DNA of 64,000 nt from Corella eumyota (GCA_963082875.1 OY720103.1:5456001-5520000), one strand, 5' to 3'; counted from the stretch's first letter, positions 37,461 to 49,398 are shown. Numbers and translations: made by a program. The notes: generated by a model from the letters alone, not told the origin.

Positions 37461-37639
37461 TTAGATCGCGAAGTTCTGCCCGATTTTTGTCTGTCAGTCT
37501 TAGTTCAGTGAAAGTTAACAAAGAGTTCTACAGAATCTTTGGATTACTACTTAATTTCTGAAAAAAAAACAAGCACCACAAATAGGAGTATATTTTTCTG
37601 AAGACCCCTCAACCCAGATTATACATCCCCACTGCCAAA

Positions 37640-38815
37640 ATGGCGAAAAGAAACAGAAATGCTGCGAAAAACAACCAAGCAGTAGCAGATACCCTAAACA
37701 CTTCACCGCTTAACCCAACTCCAACCCATACTCCAACTAGGCCTGTAATACCACCAAGAACAAAACATTCTCAAAAAACCTACGACAACCAAACCCAATA
37801 CCACTACATCAACAATGAAACCCCTCCCCCAAAAAATAATGAAGAAAACTATCCTTCAACATCAAAAACCGCCAACAATCAACCAACTTACGCCCAAATT
37901 ACAACAAAACCTTCAACCGTTCCAAACCAAAACCAATTCGTCTGTGACCACGAAACAGATGTGTTGATAAAATTCACTGAAATGAGACCTCGAAATTGGC
38001 TTATCAACGAAATTAAAAACCTAAAATTTGAACCCACACATCTTGAAAGTCTATTCTGCAAATTCAACGGCCTAGCTATTATCACAATGAACAACAGGCA
38101 AAATGCTAAAAAACTGGAAGCCAATGTCAACAACTTAATTGATAATAAAACGTGGCAAAATGTCAGCTACTGCAAGCTCTGGAAACAGGTCTTCGTACCC
38201 ATAACGGTGCAAGATATACCAGGCCGATACACAGATGAACCGATTATAGAAATTTTTTTACAAACTTACAATCTGCCAGTTACAAAGGTGCATAGACAAC
38301 GAGACCCAAACGGTATCCTTACAGGAAAACGTTTCTTTTATGTAAACGGTGACCTCCTAAAGCAAGTAAAAATCCCTACATTTTTCAAAATTCAAGGCTA
38401 CCACTTTCCAGTTTACTATTTTGGACAAAGAACCCCAAAAGTACCACAAAATGCAGACACCCAACAACAAGCATCGAATAAAGTCAACACACCACAACAA
38501 AAAATCGTGAAAGAAAACAACAACCAACCCGTAAAACCACACCAAGCTGAGCAATCAATGATCAGCAGTGGATCTTCTCAAGCCTCCGGACCGCCGCCTA
38601 AACGACCACTCTTTCACCATTCTACACCATCTCACCAACTATCAACATCAAAACTAACAACCATAGACTCTTGTGTATTTATAACCGACGAAGAAAGAAG
38701 AACCATAGAACAATACCATCATGAACATAATCTCACATTAGAATGTTCAACCTCATCCGACGATCAAGACTCCACCCCGGAAGGACCCCAAGCAAACCAA
38801 ACGGTACCTTTTTAA
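37640..38815 (+). CDS. LINE 2 ORF1 protein
   Basis: 391 residues like 23338, with D184V in the middle folded region. Confidence 0.85.
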   Translation: MAKRNRNAAKNNQAVADTLNTSPLNPTPTHTPTRPVIPPRTKHSQKTYDNQTQYHYINNETPPPKNNEENYPSTSKTANNQPTYAQITTKPSTVPNQNQFVCDHETDVLIKFTEMRPRNWLINEIKNLKFEPTHLESLFCKFNGLAIITMNNRQNAKKLEANVNNLIDNKTWQNVSYCKLWKQVFVPITVQDIPGRYTDEPIIEIFLQTYNLPVTKVHRQRDPNGILTGKRFFYVNGDLLKQVKIPTFFKIQGYHFPVYYFGQRTPKVPQNADTQQQASNKVNTPQQKIVKENNNQPVKPHQAEQSMISSGSSQASGPPPKRPLFHHSTPSHQLSTSKLTTIDSCVFITDEERRTIEQYHHEHNLTLECSTSSDDQDSTPEGPQANQTVPF

Positions 38816-39072
38816 CATTTCTCGTAACCTTAAACTTTAATATAATGATTTTTCTAATTTATATTGCTTTCATTCGTTTTATGTATAATATGCTTAACAC
38901 CTGGAACCCACAGTTAAAACCAACCCATAATCGCAAAAATCAAACCAACGCTAAATTTCACAACCAAAGGCACAAAATAAACCCAATTTTACACAACAAC
39001 AAATTACCAAAACCTTACCTACCTACTTTCCATAAATCGAAAATAATCTTTTTTAAATACACACCTGGATGA
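38743..39072 (+). CDS. Small middle ORF of LINE 2
   Basis: 109 codons with the ATGA overlap at 39069-39072. One residue differs from LINE 1 (NIMIFL for NILIFL). Reality as a protein is uncertain. Confidence 0.45.
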   Translation: MFNLIRRSRLHPGRTPSKPNGTFLTFLVTLNFNIMIFLIYIAFIRFMYNMLNTWNPQLKPTHNRKNQTNAKFHNQRHKINPILHNNKLPKPYLPTFHKSKIIFFKYTPG

Positions 39073-42000
39073 CGTCGATGTTAAAAATTACCTCCTTGAA
39101 CTGCAACGGGCTTGGCGACCCCGTAAAACGCCAAGCCCTTTTTGCCAGCCTTTCTCAGACCCAAAATTCCATAATACTACTGCAGGAAACTCACTCCCAC
39201 CACCATCTTGAACAGCTCTGGTCCAACGAATGGAAGGCTGGCAAATCCTTTTTCTCCTCCTCCCCCACATCTACCATCGCTCGTGGGGGCGTTGCAATTC
39301 TAATAAACACAAATAATTTAATAGCCAAAAACGTTAATCTTACTCCAGACGGCCGCACAATAAGTATCGATATAGATACGTATACCCACACCTTTCACAT
39401 AGTCAACATTTATGCACCTTGCTCCGGTCATTACAAAAACTTGACTGAAAATACCAACTATTTTAACTCTATCTTTCACCTGGTTTCATCGCAATACCCC
39501 ACAATTGTAGCTGGTGATTTTAATAACATTGAAAACTTCAAACTCGATCTCAACCCACCAATTATCAACAAAACTAACAATCATTCGTTCTTTCGATTTT
39601 GCGAAACCCTTTCTATAGCTGATGCATTAAGGAAACTCCAACCAAAAATAAAACAATATACGTATACCAGTTTAACCAGTCAATCAAGAATAGATAGAAT
39701 ATATACATCAAACCAAATTAAAACAATATCCCACAACATAATACCATGCTGCCTTTCCGACCATGATTTTGTCACAGCAGATCTAACTCTCAGCTCAGCA
39801 CAAAAAACAAACAAGGGCCAAGGCACTTGGCGAAATAACATCAAAATCTATCTGGACCCATCTTTTACACATTACATATCACATACCATACCACACCTGA
39901 ACGACAACACAACAGAAATAACAAATACGTGGACTAAAATTAAGATTTTTATAAAAAATGCCAATATCAAATTCGCCAAAAAGCACTCAAATAATTTTAC
40001 CGATATGAGAAATAAACTAGAACTACAACTTGAAGAGGCAAAATTAAACTTACAAGGAAATCTAAATCAACAATTGACCCAGAAATATTTCAACCTTAAA
40101 AAACAACTGTACAATTTACACAGATCTCATACCAAAAACAAAATTCTGCAAACAATACTTTCCACAACATATACCAACGCCCCGGACAGCTACATATATT
40201 CCCTTTTGAAATCAAAAACCGAGCCCACGGAAATCCTCGAACTATACGACGACCATCTTCTGCCCTTTACAAAAACCCGTGAACTCCTAGACATAACTTT
40301 CAACTACTATAAAAATATTTACAAGCCACCAACTTTAGTAAACACCCACCCCTTTTTCAACCAACAATTTCCACAATTAACAACAGACCAATCAGATCTC
40401 TTAACCAAGCCGATAACAAAAGCAGAAATTCTGACAACAATTAAAAGCCTTACTAAAAACAAAGCCCCAGGCCCTGATGGTCTTTCTAACGAATTGTTTA
40501 TCTCCCAACAGGAAGCCTTGCTTCCACCTCTGCTAAAACTGTTCAACCATTTTCTTGAAACTGGATTAATCCCAGCAAATTTCAAAACTGGAAAAATTAC
40601 CCTTATTCACAAAAAAAGCTCCAAATCTGAGATAAAAAATTACCGCCCCATCTCTTTACTAAATTCAGACCTTAAATTGTTTAACAAAATATTAGCCAAC
40701 CGGATAAAACTCATAACACCATTTTTACTCAGTGGAACCCAATTTGCTCAACCAGGCCTCTCAGTTGTAGGTGCAAGCCTGCTACTGAGAGACATCTACC
40801 ATAAATTGTCTTACAATAAAGTAACAGGCTACATGCTTTCACTCGACTTTGCCAAGGCTTTCGACTCCATCAGTCATTCTTTCCTGTCGCAAACTCTACA
40901 ACACTTCAATTTTCCTCAAAAATTCATTAAACTAATCGACACTTTACACTCAGACATTTTCTCCACTATATACATAAATAAACATCCAACATCCCCCGTC
41001 CCGATTCGAAACGGTGTCAGACAAGGATGTCCCCTAAGCCTACACTTGTTTACTCTTGCTCTAGAACCGCTACTCCTGTACATGCAACATCAACAAGATG
41101 TCATCGGAGTACGACTTACAAGCCGACATACCATCAAAACGGTCGCGTATGCCGACGACATAACCCTGACCCTTACCACCCCCCGGTCCATCCACGCTGC
41201 CCTATCAACTCTTCAACTTTTTTCAAATGCCTCCGGACTGAAACTCAATCACGAAAAAACCAAAGCACTGCTTATCAACCCGCCCACTGCTGTAATAAAC
41301 CTACCTCAAAATATCACTTGGACTAATTCTGTAATAACTCCACTTAACATCCCAATTGGAAAACCTAAATTTATAACGCAACATTGGAACCACATATGCC
41401 AAAAGATATCCGACGAAGAAAAATGTCTAAGAAAAATATTTTCGACACTAGACCACAAAGCTGTACTTTCCAAAACAAAGCTCCTGCCACATATTATAAA
41501 TTTTGCATCAGTCTACCCAATGCCAAAAACAAAACAAATCACCATCTCCAACATAATCTTAAGATACGCCCTTAAAAATCAAAATCAATTACAGCTGAAA
41601 ACCCTGGCACTTACTCGAACTAACGGGGGCTACAATTTCCCCAATATAAGGTTTTACTCGGACCTTTTCTTTCTCAAACCAATATTCTCCCACTTTAATT
41701 TTCGTAAAAACAGTACTCCTCCATCTCCGCAAGACTTAACAATCGAATATAATATCGGACTCCTCCTCTCCAAAACGTATGAAATGCCTTATCTAAATTC
41801 GATTCCACACGCCGACATACTTACACCACTTTATAAACACTACATCGACATCATTAACAATTACAAATTAACCCCAAAGCACCTCCAATTAAACTCAATC
41901 TCAAAACTTTACAAAACCCTGAACAACCAACCTAAACAAGACAACACCACTGTATGGCCGAACATACACAATAACATTCTCTCAAACAACCTAAAAACTA

Positions 42001-42506
42001 TAAATTATAAAATTACTCAAAATGTACTTTCCACCAGATCAACTTTCTTACCCAATCTCCTAGACAATAATTCAAACTGCCCTCTCTGCAATACAAACGC
42101 ATATGAAACGTCAATCCACTTACTCCACAAATGCAACAAAATTTCTCCCCTTCTCACTTATACCAACAACATTTTTACAAAACTCACTGGACATGACCAT
42201 AACATATTTCAAAATTCCGACCATATGAACTTAAGCCCACCTTCAACAATTTCAATAGTAAACCTAGACCAATACGTACTACTAATATCAACACTCCACC
42301 ATAAAATTTGGCAATACAGGAATAAAATAGTCTATGAAAAACATACCTTCTCACAAAAAAAATTAATCGCTTCCTATATTCAATCCATACAATCCAGACT
42401 CCACTTTGAAACAAATAAGCCATACCCGATATACACTAGCCAAATAGCCGAATTAGTACAAGTAATACAGACAACAGAACACCACTACCACACAGCAATA
42501 ACCTAA
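39069..42506 (+). CDS. LINE 2 ORF2: APE endonuclease and reverse transcriptase
   Basis: 1,145 residues, open throughout with all catalytic motifs. Differences from LINE 1 include S293I, an E-to-K in QLETL, L-to-F in IRLYS and I-to-T in IYISQ; none touches a catalytic motif. Confidence 0.96.
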   Translation: MTSMLKITSLNCNGLGDPVKRQALFASLSQTQNSIILLQETHSHHHLEQLWSNEWKAGKSFFSSSPTSTIARGGVAILINTNNLIAKNVNLTPDGRTISIDIDTYTHTFHIVNIYAPCSGHYKNLTENTNYFNSIFHLVSSQYPTIVAGDFNNIENFKLDLNPPIINKTNNHSFFRFCETLSIADALRKLQPKIKQYTYTSLTSQSRIDRIYTSNQIKTISHNIIPCCLSDHDFVTADLTLSSAQKTNKGQGTWRNNIKIYLDPSFTHYISHTIPHLNDNTTEITNTWTKIKIFIKNANIKFAKKHSNNFTDMRNKLELQLEEAKLNLQGNLNQQLTQKYFNLKKQLYNLHRSHTKNKILQTILSTTYTNAPDSYIYSLLKSKTEPTEILELYDDHLLPFTKTRELLDITFNYYKNIYKPPTLVNTHPFFNQQFPQLTTDQSDLLTKPITKAEILTTIKSLTKNKAPGPDGLSNELFISQQEALLPPLLKLFNHFLETGLIPANFKTGKITLIHKKSSKSEIKNYRPISLLNSDLKLFNKILANRIKLITPFLLSGTQFAQPGLSVVGASLLLRDIYHKLSYNKVTGYMLSLDFAKAFDSISHSFLSQTLQHFNFPQKFIKLIDTLHSDIFSTIYINKHPTSPVPIRNGVRQGCPLSLHLFTLALEPLLLYMQHQQDVIGVRLTSRHTIKTVAYADDITLTLTTPRSIHAALSTLQLFSNASGLKLNHEKTKALLINPPTAVINLPQNITWTNSVITPLNIPIGKPKFITQHWNHICQKISDEEKCLRKIFSTLDHKAVLSKTKLLPHIINFASVYPMPKTKQITISNIILRYALKNQNQLQLKTLALTRTNGGYNFPNIRFYSDLFFLKPIFSHFNFRKNSTPPSPQDLTIEYNIGLLLSKTYEMPYLNSIPHADILTPLYKHYIDIINNYKLTPKHLQLNSISKLYKTLNNQPKQDNTTVWPNIHNNILSNNLKTINYKITQNVLSTRSTFLPNLLDNNSNCPLCNTNAYETSIHLLHKCNKISPLLTYTNNIFTKLTGHDHNIFQNSDHMNLSPPSTISIVNLDQYVLLISTLHHKIWQYRNKIVYEKHTFSQKKLIASYIQSIQSRLHFETNKPYPIYTSQIAELVQVIQTTEHHYHTAIT

Positions 42507-42762
42507 AAATTAACGTACATAACACTGCCAAAATAAACCTATTTTCTCCTTACTAATCCTTTCAATGTTTTCAATTTTTTCACTTTAACTATATGCATGT
42601 AAACGCCGTGAACATTTACTATTGTTATTTTGAACTTTAATGTATTTCTTCATTTTCATCACCCGTACTCCTTGTTATTTTCCTTTTTGTTTTTTTGTTA
42701 TGAATTACGCGCAATATTCTTTATTTGTATCACCCTTATGTAATGCAAATAAACAAAAAATA

Positions 42763-42781
42763 CAACATGACAGCCCAACAG
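42763..42781 (+). repeat. Target-site copy between LINE 2 and LINE 3
   Basis: CAACATGACAGCCCAACAG, with LINE 2 3' end to the left and LINE 3 5' end to the right. Its ATG at 42767 opens the same MTAQQTKKSSI stub. Confidence 0.93.
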
Positions 42782-42980
42782 ACGAAGAAAAGCAGCATAT
42801 AATTAGATCGCGAAGTTCTGCCCGATTTTTGTCTGTCAGTCTTAGTTCAGTGAAAGTTAACAAAGAGTTCTACAGAATCTTTGGATTACTACTTAATTTC
42901 TGAAAAAAAACAAGCACCACAAATAGGAGTATATTTTTCTGAAGACCCCTCAACCCAGATTATACATCCCCACTGCCAAA

Positions 42981-44156
42981 ATGGCGAAAAGAAACAGAAA
43001 TGCTGCGAAAAACAACCAAGCAGTAGCAGATACCCTAAACACTTCACCGCTTAACCCAACTCCAACCCATACTCCAACTAGGCCTGTAATACCACCAAGA
43101 ACAAAACATTCTCAAAAAACCTACGACAACCAAACCCAATACCACTACATCAACAATGAAACCCCTCCCCCAAAAAATAATGAAGAAAACTATCCTTCAA
43201 CATCAAAAACCGCCAACAATCAACCAACTTACGCCCAAATTACAACAAAACCTTCAACCGTTCCAAACCAAAACCAATTCGTCTGTGACCACGAAACAGA
43301 TGTGTTGATAAAATTCACTGAAATGAGACCTCGAAATTGGCTTATCAACGAAATTAAAAACCTAAAATTTGAACCCACACATCTTGAAAGTCTATTCTGC
43401 AAATTCAACGGCCTAGCTATTATCACAATGAACAACAGGCAAAATGCTAAAAAACTGGAAGCCAATGTCAACAACTTAATTGATAATAAAACGTGGCAAA
43501 ATGTCAGCTACTGCAAGCTCTGGAAACAGGACTTCGTACCCATAACGGTGCAAGATATACCAGGCCGATACACAGATGAACCGATTATAGAAATTTTTTT
43601 ACAAACTTACAATCTGCCAGTTACAAAGGTGCATAGACAACGAGACCCAAACGGTATCCTTACAGGAAAACGTTTCTTTTATGTAAACGGTGACCTCCTA
43701 AAGCAAGTAAAAATCCCTACATTTTTCAAAATTCAAGGCTACCACTTTCCAGTTTACTATTTTGGACAAAGAACCCCAAAAGTACCACAAAATGCAGACA
43801 CCCAACAACAAGCATCGAATAAAGTCAACACACCACAACAAAAAATCGTGAAAGAAAACAACAACCAACCCGTAAAACCACACCAAGCTGAGCAATCAAT
43901 GATCAGCAGTGGATCTTCTCAAGCCTCCGGACCGCCGCCTAAACGACCACTCTTTCACCATTCTACACCATCTCACCAACTATCAACATCAAAACTAACA
44001 ACCATAGACTCTTGTGTATTTATAACCGACGAAGAAAGAAGAACCATAGAACAATACCATCATGAACATAATCTCACATTAGAATGTTCAACCTCATCCG
44101 ACGATCAAGACTCCACCCCGGAAGGACCCCAAGCAAACCAAACGGTACCTTTTTAA
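42981..44156 (+). CDS. LINE 3 ORF1 protein
   Basis: 391 residues; appears identical to the LINE 1 protein. Confidence 0.85.
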   Translation: MAKRNRNAAKNNQAVADTLNTSPLNPTPTHTPTRPVIPPRTKHSQKTYDNQTQYHYINNETPPPKNNEENYPSTSKTANNQPTYAQITTKPSTVPNQNQFVCDHETDVLIKFTEMRPRNWLINEIKNLKFEPTHLESLFCKFNGLAIITMNNRQNAKKLEANVNNLIDNKTWQNVSYCKLWKQDFVPITVQDIPGRYTDEPIIEIFLQTYNLPVTKVHRQRDPNGILTGKRFFYVNGDLLKQVKIPTFFKIQGYHFPVYYFGQRTPKVPQNADTQQQASNKVNTPQQKIVKENNNQPVKPHQAEQSMISSGSSQASGPPPKRPLFHHSTPSHQLSTSKLTTIDSCVFITDEERRTIEQYHHEHNLTLECSTSSDDQDSTPEGPQANQTVPF

Positions 44157-44413
44157 CATTTCTCGTAACCTTAAACTTTAATATAATGATTTTTCTAATT
44201 TATATTGCTTTCATTCGTTTTATGTATAATATGCTTAACACCTGGAACCCACAGTTAAAACCAACCCATAATCGCAAAAATCAAACCAACGCTAAATTTC
44301 ACAACCAAAGGCACAAAATAAACCCAATTTTACACAACAACAAATTACCAAAACCTTACCTACCTACTTTCCATAAATCGAAAATAATCTTTTTTAAATA
44401 CACACCTGGATGA
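44084..44413 (+). CDS. Small middle ORF of LINE 3
   Basis: 109 codons with the ATGA overlap at 44410-44413; NIMIFL form. Confidence 0.45.
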   Translation: MFNLIRRSRLHPGRTPSKPNGTFLTFLVTLNFNIMIFLIYIAFIRFMYNMLNTWNPQLKPTHNRKNQTNAKFHNQRHKINPILHNNKLPKPYLPTFHKSKIIFFKYTPG

Positions 44414-47400
44414 CGTCGATGTTAAAAATTACCTCCTTGAACTGCAACGGGCTTGGCGACCCCGTAAAACGCCAAGCCCTTTTTGCCAGCCTTTCTCAGA
44501 CCCAAAATTCCATAATACTACTGCAGGAAACTCACTCCCACCACCATCTTGAACAGCTCTGGTCCAACGAATGGAAGGCTGGCAAATCCTTTTTCTCCTC
44601 CTCCCCCACATCTACCATCGCTCGTGGGGGCGTTGCAATTCTAATAAACACAAATAATTTAATAGCCAAAAACGTTAATCTTACTCCAGACGGCCGCACA
44701 ATAAGTATCGATATAGATACGTATACCCACACCTTTCACATAGTCAACATTTATGCACCTTGCTCCGGTCATTACAAAAACTTGACTGAAAATACCAACT
44801 ATTTTAACTCTATCTTTCACCTGGTTTCATCGCAATACCCCACAATTGTAGCTGGTGATTTTAATAACATTGAAAACTTCAAACTCGATCTCAACCCACC
44901 AATTATCAACAAAACTAACAATCATTCGTTCTTTCGATTTTGCGAAACCCTTTCTATAGCTGATGCATTAAGGAAACTCCAACCAAAAATAAAACAATAT
45001 ACGTATACCAGTTTAACCAGTCAATCAAGAATAGATAGAATATATACATCAAACCAAATTAAAACAATATCCCACAACATAATACCATGCTGCCTTTCCG
45101 ACCATGATTTTGTCACAGCAGATCTAACTCTCAGCTCAGCACAAAAAACAAACAAGGGCCAAGGCACTTGGCGAAATAACATCAAAATCTATCTGGACCC
45201 ATCTTTTACACATTACATATCACATACCATACCACACCTGAACGACAACACAACAGAAATAACAAATACGTGGACTAAAATTAAGAGTTTTATAAAAAAT
45301 GCCAATATCAAATTCGCCAAAAAGCACTCAAATAATTTTACCGATATGAGAAATAAACTAGAACTACAACTTGAAGAGGCAAAATTAAACTTACAAGGAA
45401 ATCTAAATCAACAATTGACCCAGAAATATTTCAACCTTAAAAAACAACTGTACAATTTACACAGATCTCATACCAAAAACAAAATTCTGCAAACAATACT
45501 TTCCACAACATATACCAACGCCCCGGACAGCTACATATATTCCCTTTTGAAATCAAAAACCGAGCCCACGGAAATCCTCGAACTATACGACGACCATCTT
45601 CTGCCCGTTACAAAAACCCGTGAACTCCTAGACATAACTTTCAACTACTATAAAAATATTTACAAGCCACCAACTTTAGTTAACACCCACCCCTTTTTTA
45701 ACCAACAATTTCCACAATTAACAACAGACCAATCAGATCTCTTAACCAAGCCGATAACAAAAGCAGAAATTCTGACAACAATTAAAAGCCTTACTAAAAA
45801 CAAAGCCCCAGGCCCTGATGGTCTTTCTAACGAATTGTTTATCTCCCAACAGGAAGCCTTGCTTCCACCTCTGCTAAAACTGTTCAACCATTTTCTTGAA
45901 ACTGGATTAATCCCAGCAAATTTCAAAACTGGAAAAATTACCCTTATTCACAAAAAAAGCTCCAAATCTGAGATAAAAAATTACCGCCCCATCTCTTTAC
46001 TAAATTCAGACCTTAAATTGTTTAACAAAATATTAGCCAACCGGATAAAACTCATAACACCATTTTTACTCAGTGGAACCCAATTTGCTCAACCAGGCCT
46101 CTCAGTTGTAGGTGCAAGCCTGCTACTGAGAGACATCTACCATAAATTGTCTTACAATAAAGTAACAGGCTACATGCTTTCACTCGACTTTGCCAAGGCT
46201 TTCGACTCCATCAGTCATTCTTTCCTGTCGCAAACTCTACAACACTTCAATTTTCCTCAAAAATTCATTAAACTAATCGACACTTTACACTCAGACATTT
46301 TCTCCACTATATACATAAATAAACATCCAACATCCCCCGTCCCGATTCGAAACGGTGTCAGACAAGGATGTCCCCTAAGCCTACACTTGTTTACTCTTGC
46401 TCTAGAACCGCTACTCCTGTACATGCAACATCAACAAGATGTCATCGGAGTACGACTTACAAGCCGACATACCATCAAAACGGTCGCGTATGCCGACGAC
46501 ATAACCCTGACCCTTACCACCCCCCGGTCCATCCACGCTGCCCTATCAACTCTTCAACTTTTCTCAAATGCCTCCGGACTGAAACTCAATCACGAAAAAA
46601 CCAAAGCACTGCTTATCAACCCACCCACTGCTGTAATAAACCTACCTCAAAATATCACTTGGACTAATTCTGTAATAACTCCACTTAACATCCCAATTGG
46701 AAAACCTAAATTTATAACGCAACATTGGAACCACATATGCCAAAAGATATCCGACGAAGAAAAATGTCTAAGAAAAATATTTTCGACACTAGACCACAAA
46801 GCTGTACTTTCCAAAACAAAGCTCCTGCCACATATTATAAATTTTGCATCAGTCTACCCAATGCCAAAAACAAAACAAATCACCATCTCCAACATAATCT
46901 TAAGATACGCCCTTAAAAATCAAAATCAATTACAGCTGGAAACCCTGGCACTTACTCGAACTAACGGGGGCTACAATTTCCCCAATATAAGGCTTTACTC
47001 GGACCTTTTCTTTCTCAAACCAATATTCTCCCACTTTAATTTTCGTAAAAACAGTACTCCTCCATCTCCGCAAGACTTAACAATCGAATATAATATCGGA
47101 CTCCTCCTCTCCAAAACGTATGAAATGCCTTACCTAAATTCGATTCCACACGCCGACATACTTACACCACTTTATAAACACTACATCGACATCATTAACA
47201 ATTACAAATTAACCCCAAAGCACCTCCAATTAAACTCAATCTCAAAACTTTACAAAACCCTGAACAACCAACCTAAACAAGACAACACCACTGTATGGCC
47301 GAACATACACAATAACATTCTCTCAAACAACCTAAAAACTATAAATTATAAAATTACTCAAAATGTACTTTCCACCAGATCAACTTTCTTACCCAATCTC

Positions 47401-47847
47401 CTAGACAATAATTCAAACTGCCCTCTCTGCAATACAAACGCATATGAAACGTCAATCCACTTACTCCACAAATGCAACAAAATTTCTCCCCTGCTCACTT
47501 ATACCAACAACATTTTTACAAAACTCACTGGACATGACCATAACATATTTCAAAATTCCGACCATATGAACTTAAGCCCACCTTCAACAATTTCAATAGT
47601 AAACCTAGACCAATACGTACTACTAATATCAACACTCCACCATAAAATTTGGCAATACAGGAATAAAATAGTCTATGAAAAACATACCTTCTCACAAAAA
47701 AAATTAATCGCTTCCTATATTCAATCCATACAATCCAGACTCCACTTTGAAACAAATAAGCCATACCCGATATACATTAGCCAAATAGCCGAATTAGTAC
47801 AAGTAATACAGACAACAGAACACCACTACCACACAGCAATAACCTAA
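44410..47847 (+). CDS. LINE 3 ORF2: APE endonuclease and reverse transcriptase
   Basis: 1,145 residues, all motifs present. F400V is the one change from LINE 1 that I noticed. Confidence 0.96.
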   Translation: MTSMLKITSLNCNGLGDPVKRQALFASLSQTQNSIILLQETHSHHHLEQLWSNEWKAGKSFFSSSPTSTIARGGVAILINTNNLIAKNVNLTPDGRTISIDIDTYTHTFHIVNIYAPCSGHYKNLTENTNYFNSIFHLVSSQYPTIVAGDFNNIENFKLDLNPPIINKTNNHSFFRFCETLSIADALRKLQPKIKQYTYTSLTSQSRIDRIYTSNQIKTISHNIIPCCLSDHDFVTADLTLSSAQKTNKGQGTWRNNIKIYLDPSFTHYISHTIPHLNDNTTEITNTWTKIKSFIKNANIKFAKKHSNNFTDMRNKLELQLEEAKLNLQGNLNQQLTQKYFNLKKQLYNLHRSHTKNKILQTILSTTYTNAPDSYIYSLLKSKTEPTEILELYDDHLLPVTKTRELLDITFNYYKNIYKPPTLVNTHPFFNQQFPQLTTDQSDLLTKPITKAEILTTIKSLTKNKAPGPDGLSNELFISQQEALLPPLLKLFNHFLETGLIPANFKTGKITLIHKKSSKSEIKNYRPISLLNSDLKLFNKILANRIKLITPFLLSGTQFAQPGLSVVGASLLLRDIYHKLSYNKVTGYMLSLDFAKAFDSISHSFLSQTLQHFNFPQKFIKLIDTLHSDIFSTIYINKHPTSPVPIRNGVRQGCPLSLHLFTLALEPLLLYMQHQQDVIGVRLTSRHTIKTVAYADDITLTLTTPRSIHAALSTLQLFSNASGLKLNHEKTKALLINPPTAVINLPQNITWTNSVITPLNIPIGKPKFITQHWNHICQKISDEEKCLRKIFSTLDHKAVLSKTKLLPHIINFASVYPMPKTKQITISNIILRYALKNQNQLQLETLALTRTNGGYNFPNIRLYSDLFFLKPIFSHFNFRKNSTPPSPQDLTIEYNIGLLLSKTYEMPYLNSIPHADILTPLYKHYIDIINNYKLTPKHLQLNSISKLYKTLNNQPKQDNTTVWPNIHNNILSNNLKTINYKITQNVLSTRSTFLPNLLDNNSNCPLCNTNAYETSIHLLHKCNKISPLLTYTNNIFTKLTGHDHNIFQNSDHMNLSPPSTISIVNLDQYVLLISTLHHKIWQYRNKIVYEKHTFSQKKLIASYIQSIQSRLHFETNKPYPIYISQIAELVQVIQTTEHHYHTAIT

Positions 47848-48103
47848 AAATTAACGTACATAACACTGCCAAAATAAACCTATTTTCTCCTTACTAATCC
47901 TTTCAATGTTTTCAATTTTTTACTTTAACTATATGCATGTAAACGCCGTGAACATTTACTATTGTTATTTTGAACTTTAATGTATTTCTCCATTTTCATC
48001 ACCCGTACTCCTTGTTATTTTCCTTTTTGTTTTTTTTGTTATGAATTACGCGCAATATTCTTTATTTGTATCACCCTTATGTAATGCAAATAAACAAAAA
48101 ATA

Positions 48104-48122
48104 CAACATGACAGCCCAACAG
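48104..48122 (+). repeat. Target-site copy, right of LINE 3
   Basis: CAACATGACAGCCCAACAG, reopening H1 at 48108. Confidence 0.93.
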
Positions 48123-48725
48123 CAACAGCAACAGTCCGCCGGCAAAGCCAAGAAGACGCCGAAGGCCGCGCCGCCGGCGCACCCCACCTACCGGGTCATG
48201 GTCGCCGCCGCCGTGGCCGCGACCAAGAACAAACGCGGCACGTCTCGCCAGGCCATCGTCAGCTACATACGGAGCAACTACGACGTAAAGGACGGCACGG
48301 CCAGCCGCAACGTCACCGCCGCCGTCAAGCGAATGACCGCCGACAAGACTCTCGCGCAGACCAAGGGCACGGGCGCGTCCGGCTCTTTCAAGCTTCCCGT
48401 CGCCGAGAAGAAGAAGAAGCCCGCCGCCGCCGCCGCCGCCGCTAAAAAGCCGGCCGCCGCCGCAGCAGCGAAGAAGAAGAAGCCCGCGGCCGGCCAGAAG
48501 AAGACCGGCACGCCGTCCAAAAACAAGCGGGAGACGGCCAAGAAGTCGGCGCCCGCCGCCTCGAAGAAGGCCACGCCGAAAAAGGCAGCCAAGAAGCCCG
48601 CCGCGAAAAAGGCCACGACGGCGGCCAAGAAGCTCGCGGCCGCCAAGCCGAAGCCGAAGAAGCCCGCCGTGAAGAAGGTCGCCGCGAAAAAGTCGACGAC
48701 GGCGAAAAAGGCCAGCAAGAAGTAG
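48108..48725 (+). CDS. H1: Histone H1, unit D, rebuilt downstream of LINE 3
   Basis: 205 residues, Ala runs 7 and 6, ETAKK form as in unit B. It lies 10.7 kb from the H1 promoter. The in-frame ATG at 48066 in the LINE 3' UTR would add 14 residues. Confidence 0.85.
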   Translation: MTAQQQQQQSAGKAKKTPKAAPPAHPTYRVMVAAAVAATKNKRGTSRQAIVSYIRSNYDVKDGTASRNVTAAVKRMTADKTLAQTKGTGASGSFKLPVAEKKKKPAAAAAAAKKPAAAAAAKKKKPAAGQKKTGTPSKNKRETAKKSAPAASKKATPKKAAKKPAAKKATTAAKKLAAAKPKPKKPAVKKVAAKKSTTAKKASKK

Positions 48726-48766
48726 CCGGCGCGGCGTTGCGCCCGTCTGGCGCGCCCTCACACAAC

Positions 48767-48782
48767 GGCTCTTTTCAGGGCC
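48767..48782 (+). terminator. Histone 3' stem-loop, H1 unit D
   Basis: GGCTCTTTTCAGGGCC. Confidence 0.9.

Positions 48783-49398
<616 letters not shown>

Larger units (their letters stand above)
37440..42762 (+). mobile_element. LINE 2: H1-targeted LINE, upstream member of tandem pair, intact
   Basis: 5,323 bp, full length with open ORFs. Private differences from LINEs 1 and 3: nine rather than eight A's in the 5' leader (37562), an extra C in TTTTTTCACTTTAAC and a C-to-T in the 3' UTR, D184V in ORF1 and several ORF2 changes. It ends at the target copy that directly precedes LINE 3. Confidence 0.93.
42782..48103 (+). mobile_element. LINE 3: H1-targeted LINE, downstream member of tandem pair, intact
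   Basis: 5,322 bp with open ORFs. Its 3' UTR and the adjoining H1 match LINE 1 and unit B more closely than LINE 2, which suggests that LINE 3 and LINE 1 descend from one insertion duplicated with the unit. Confidence 0.93.
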
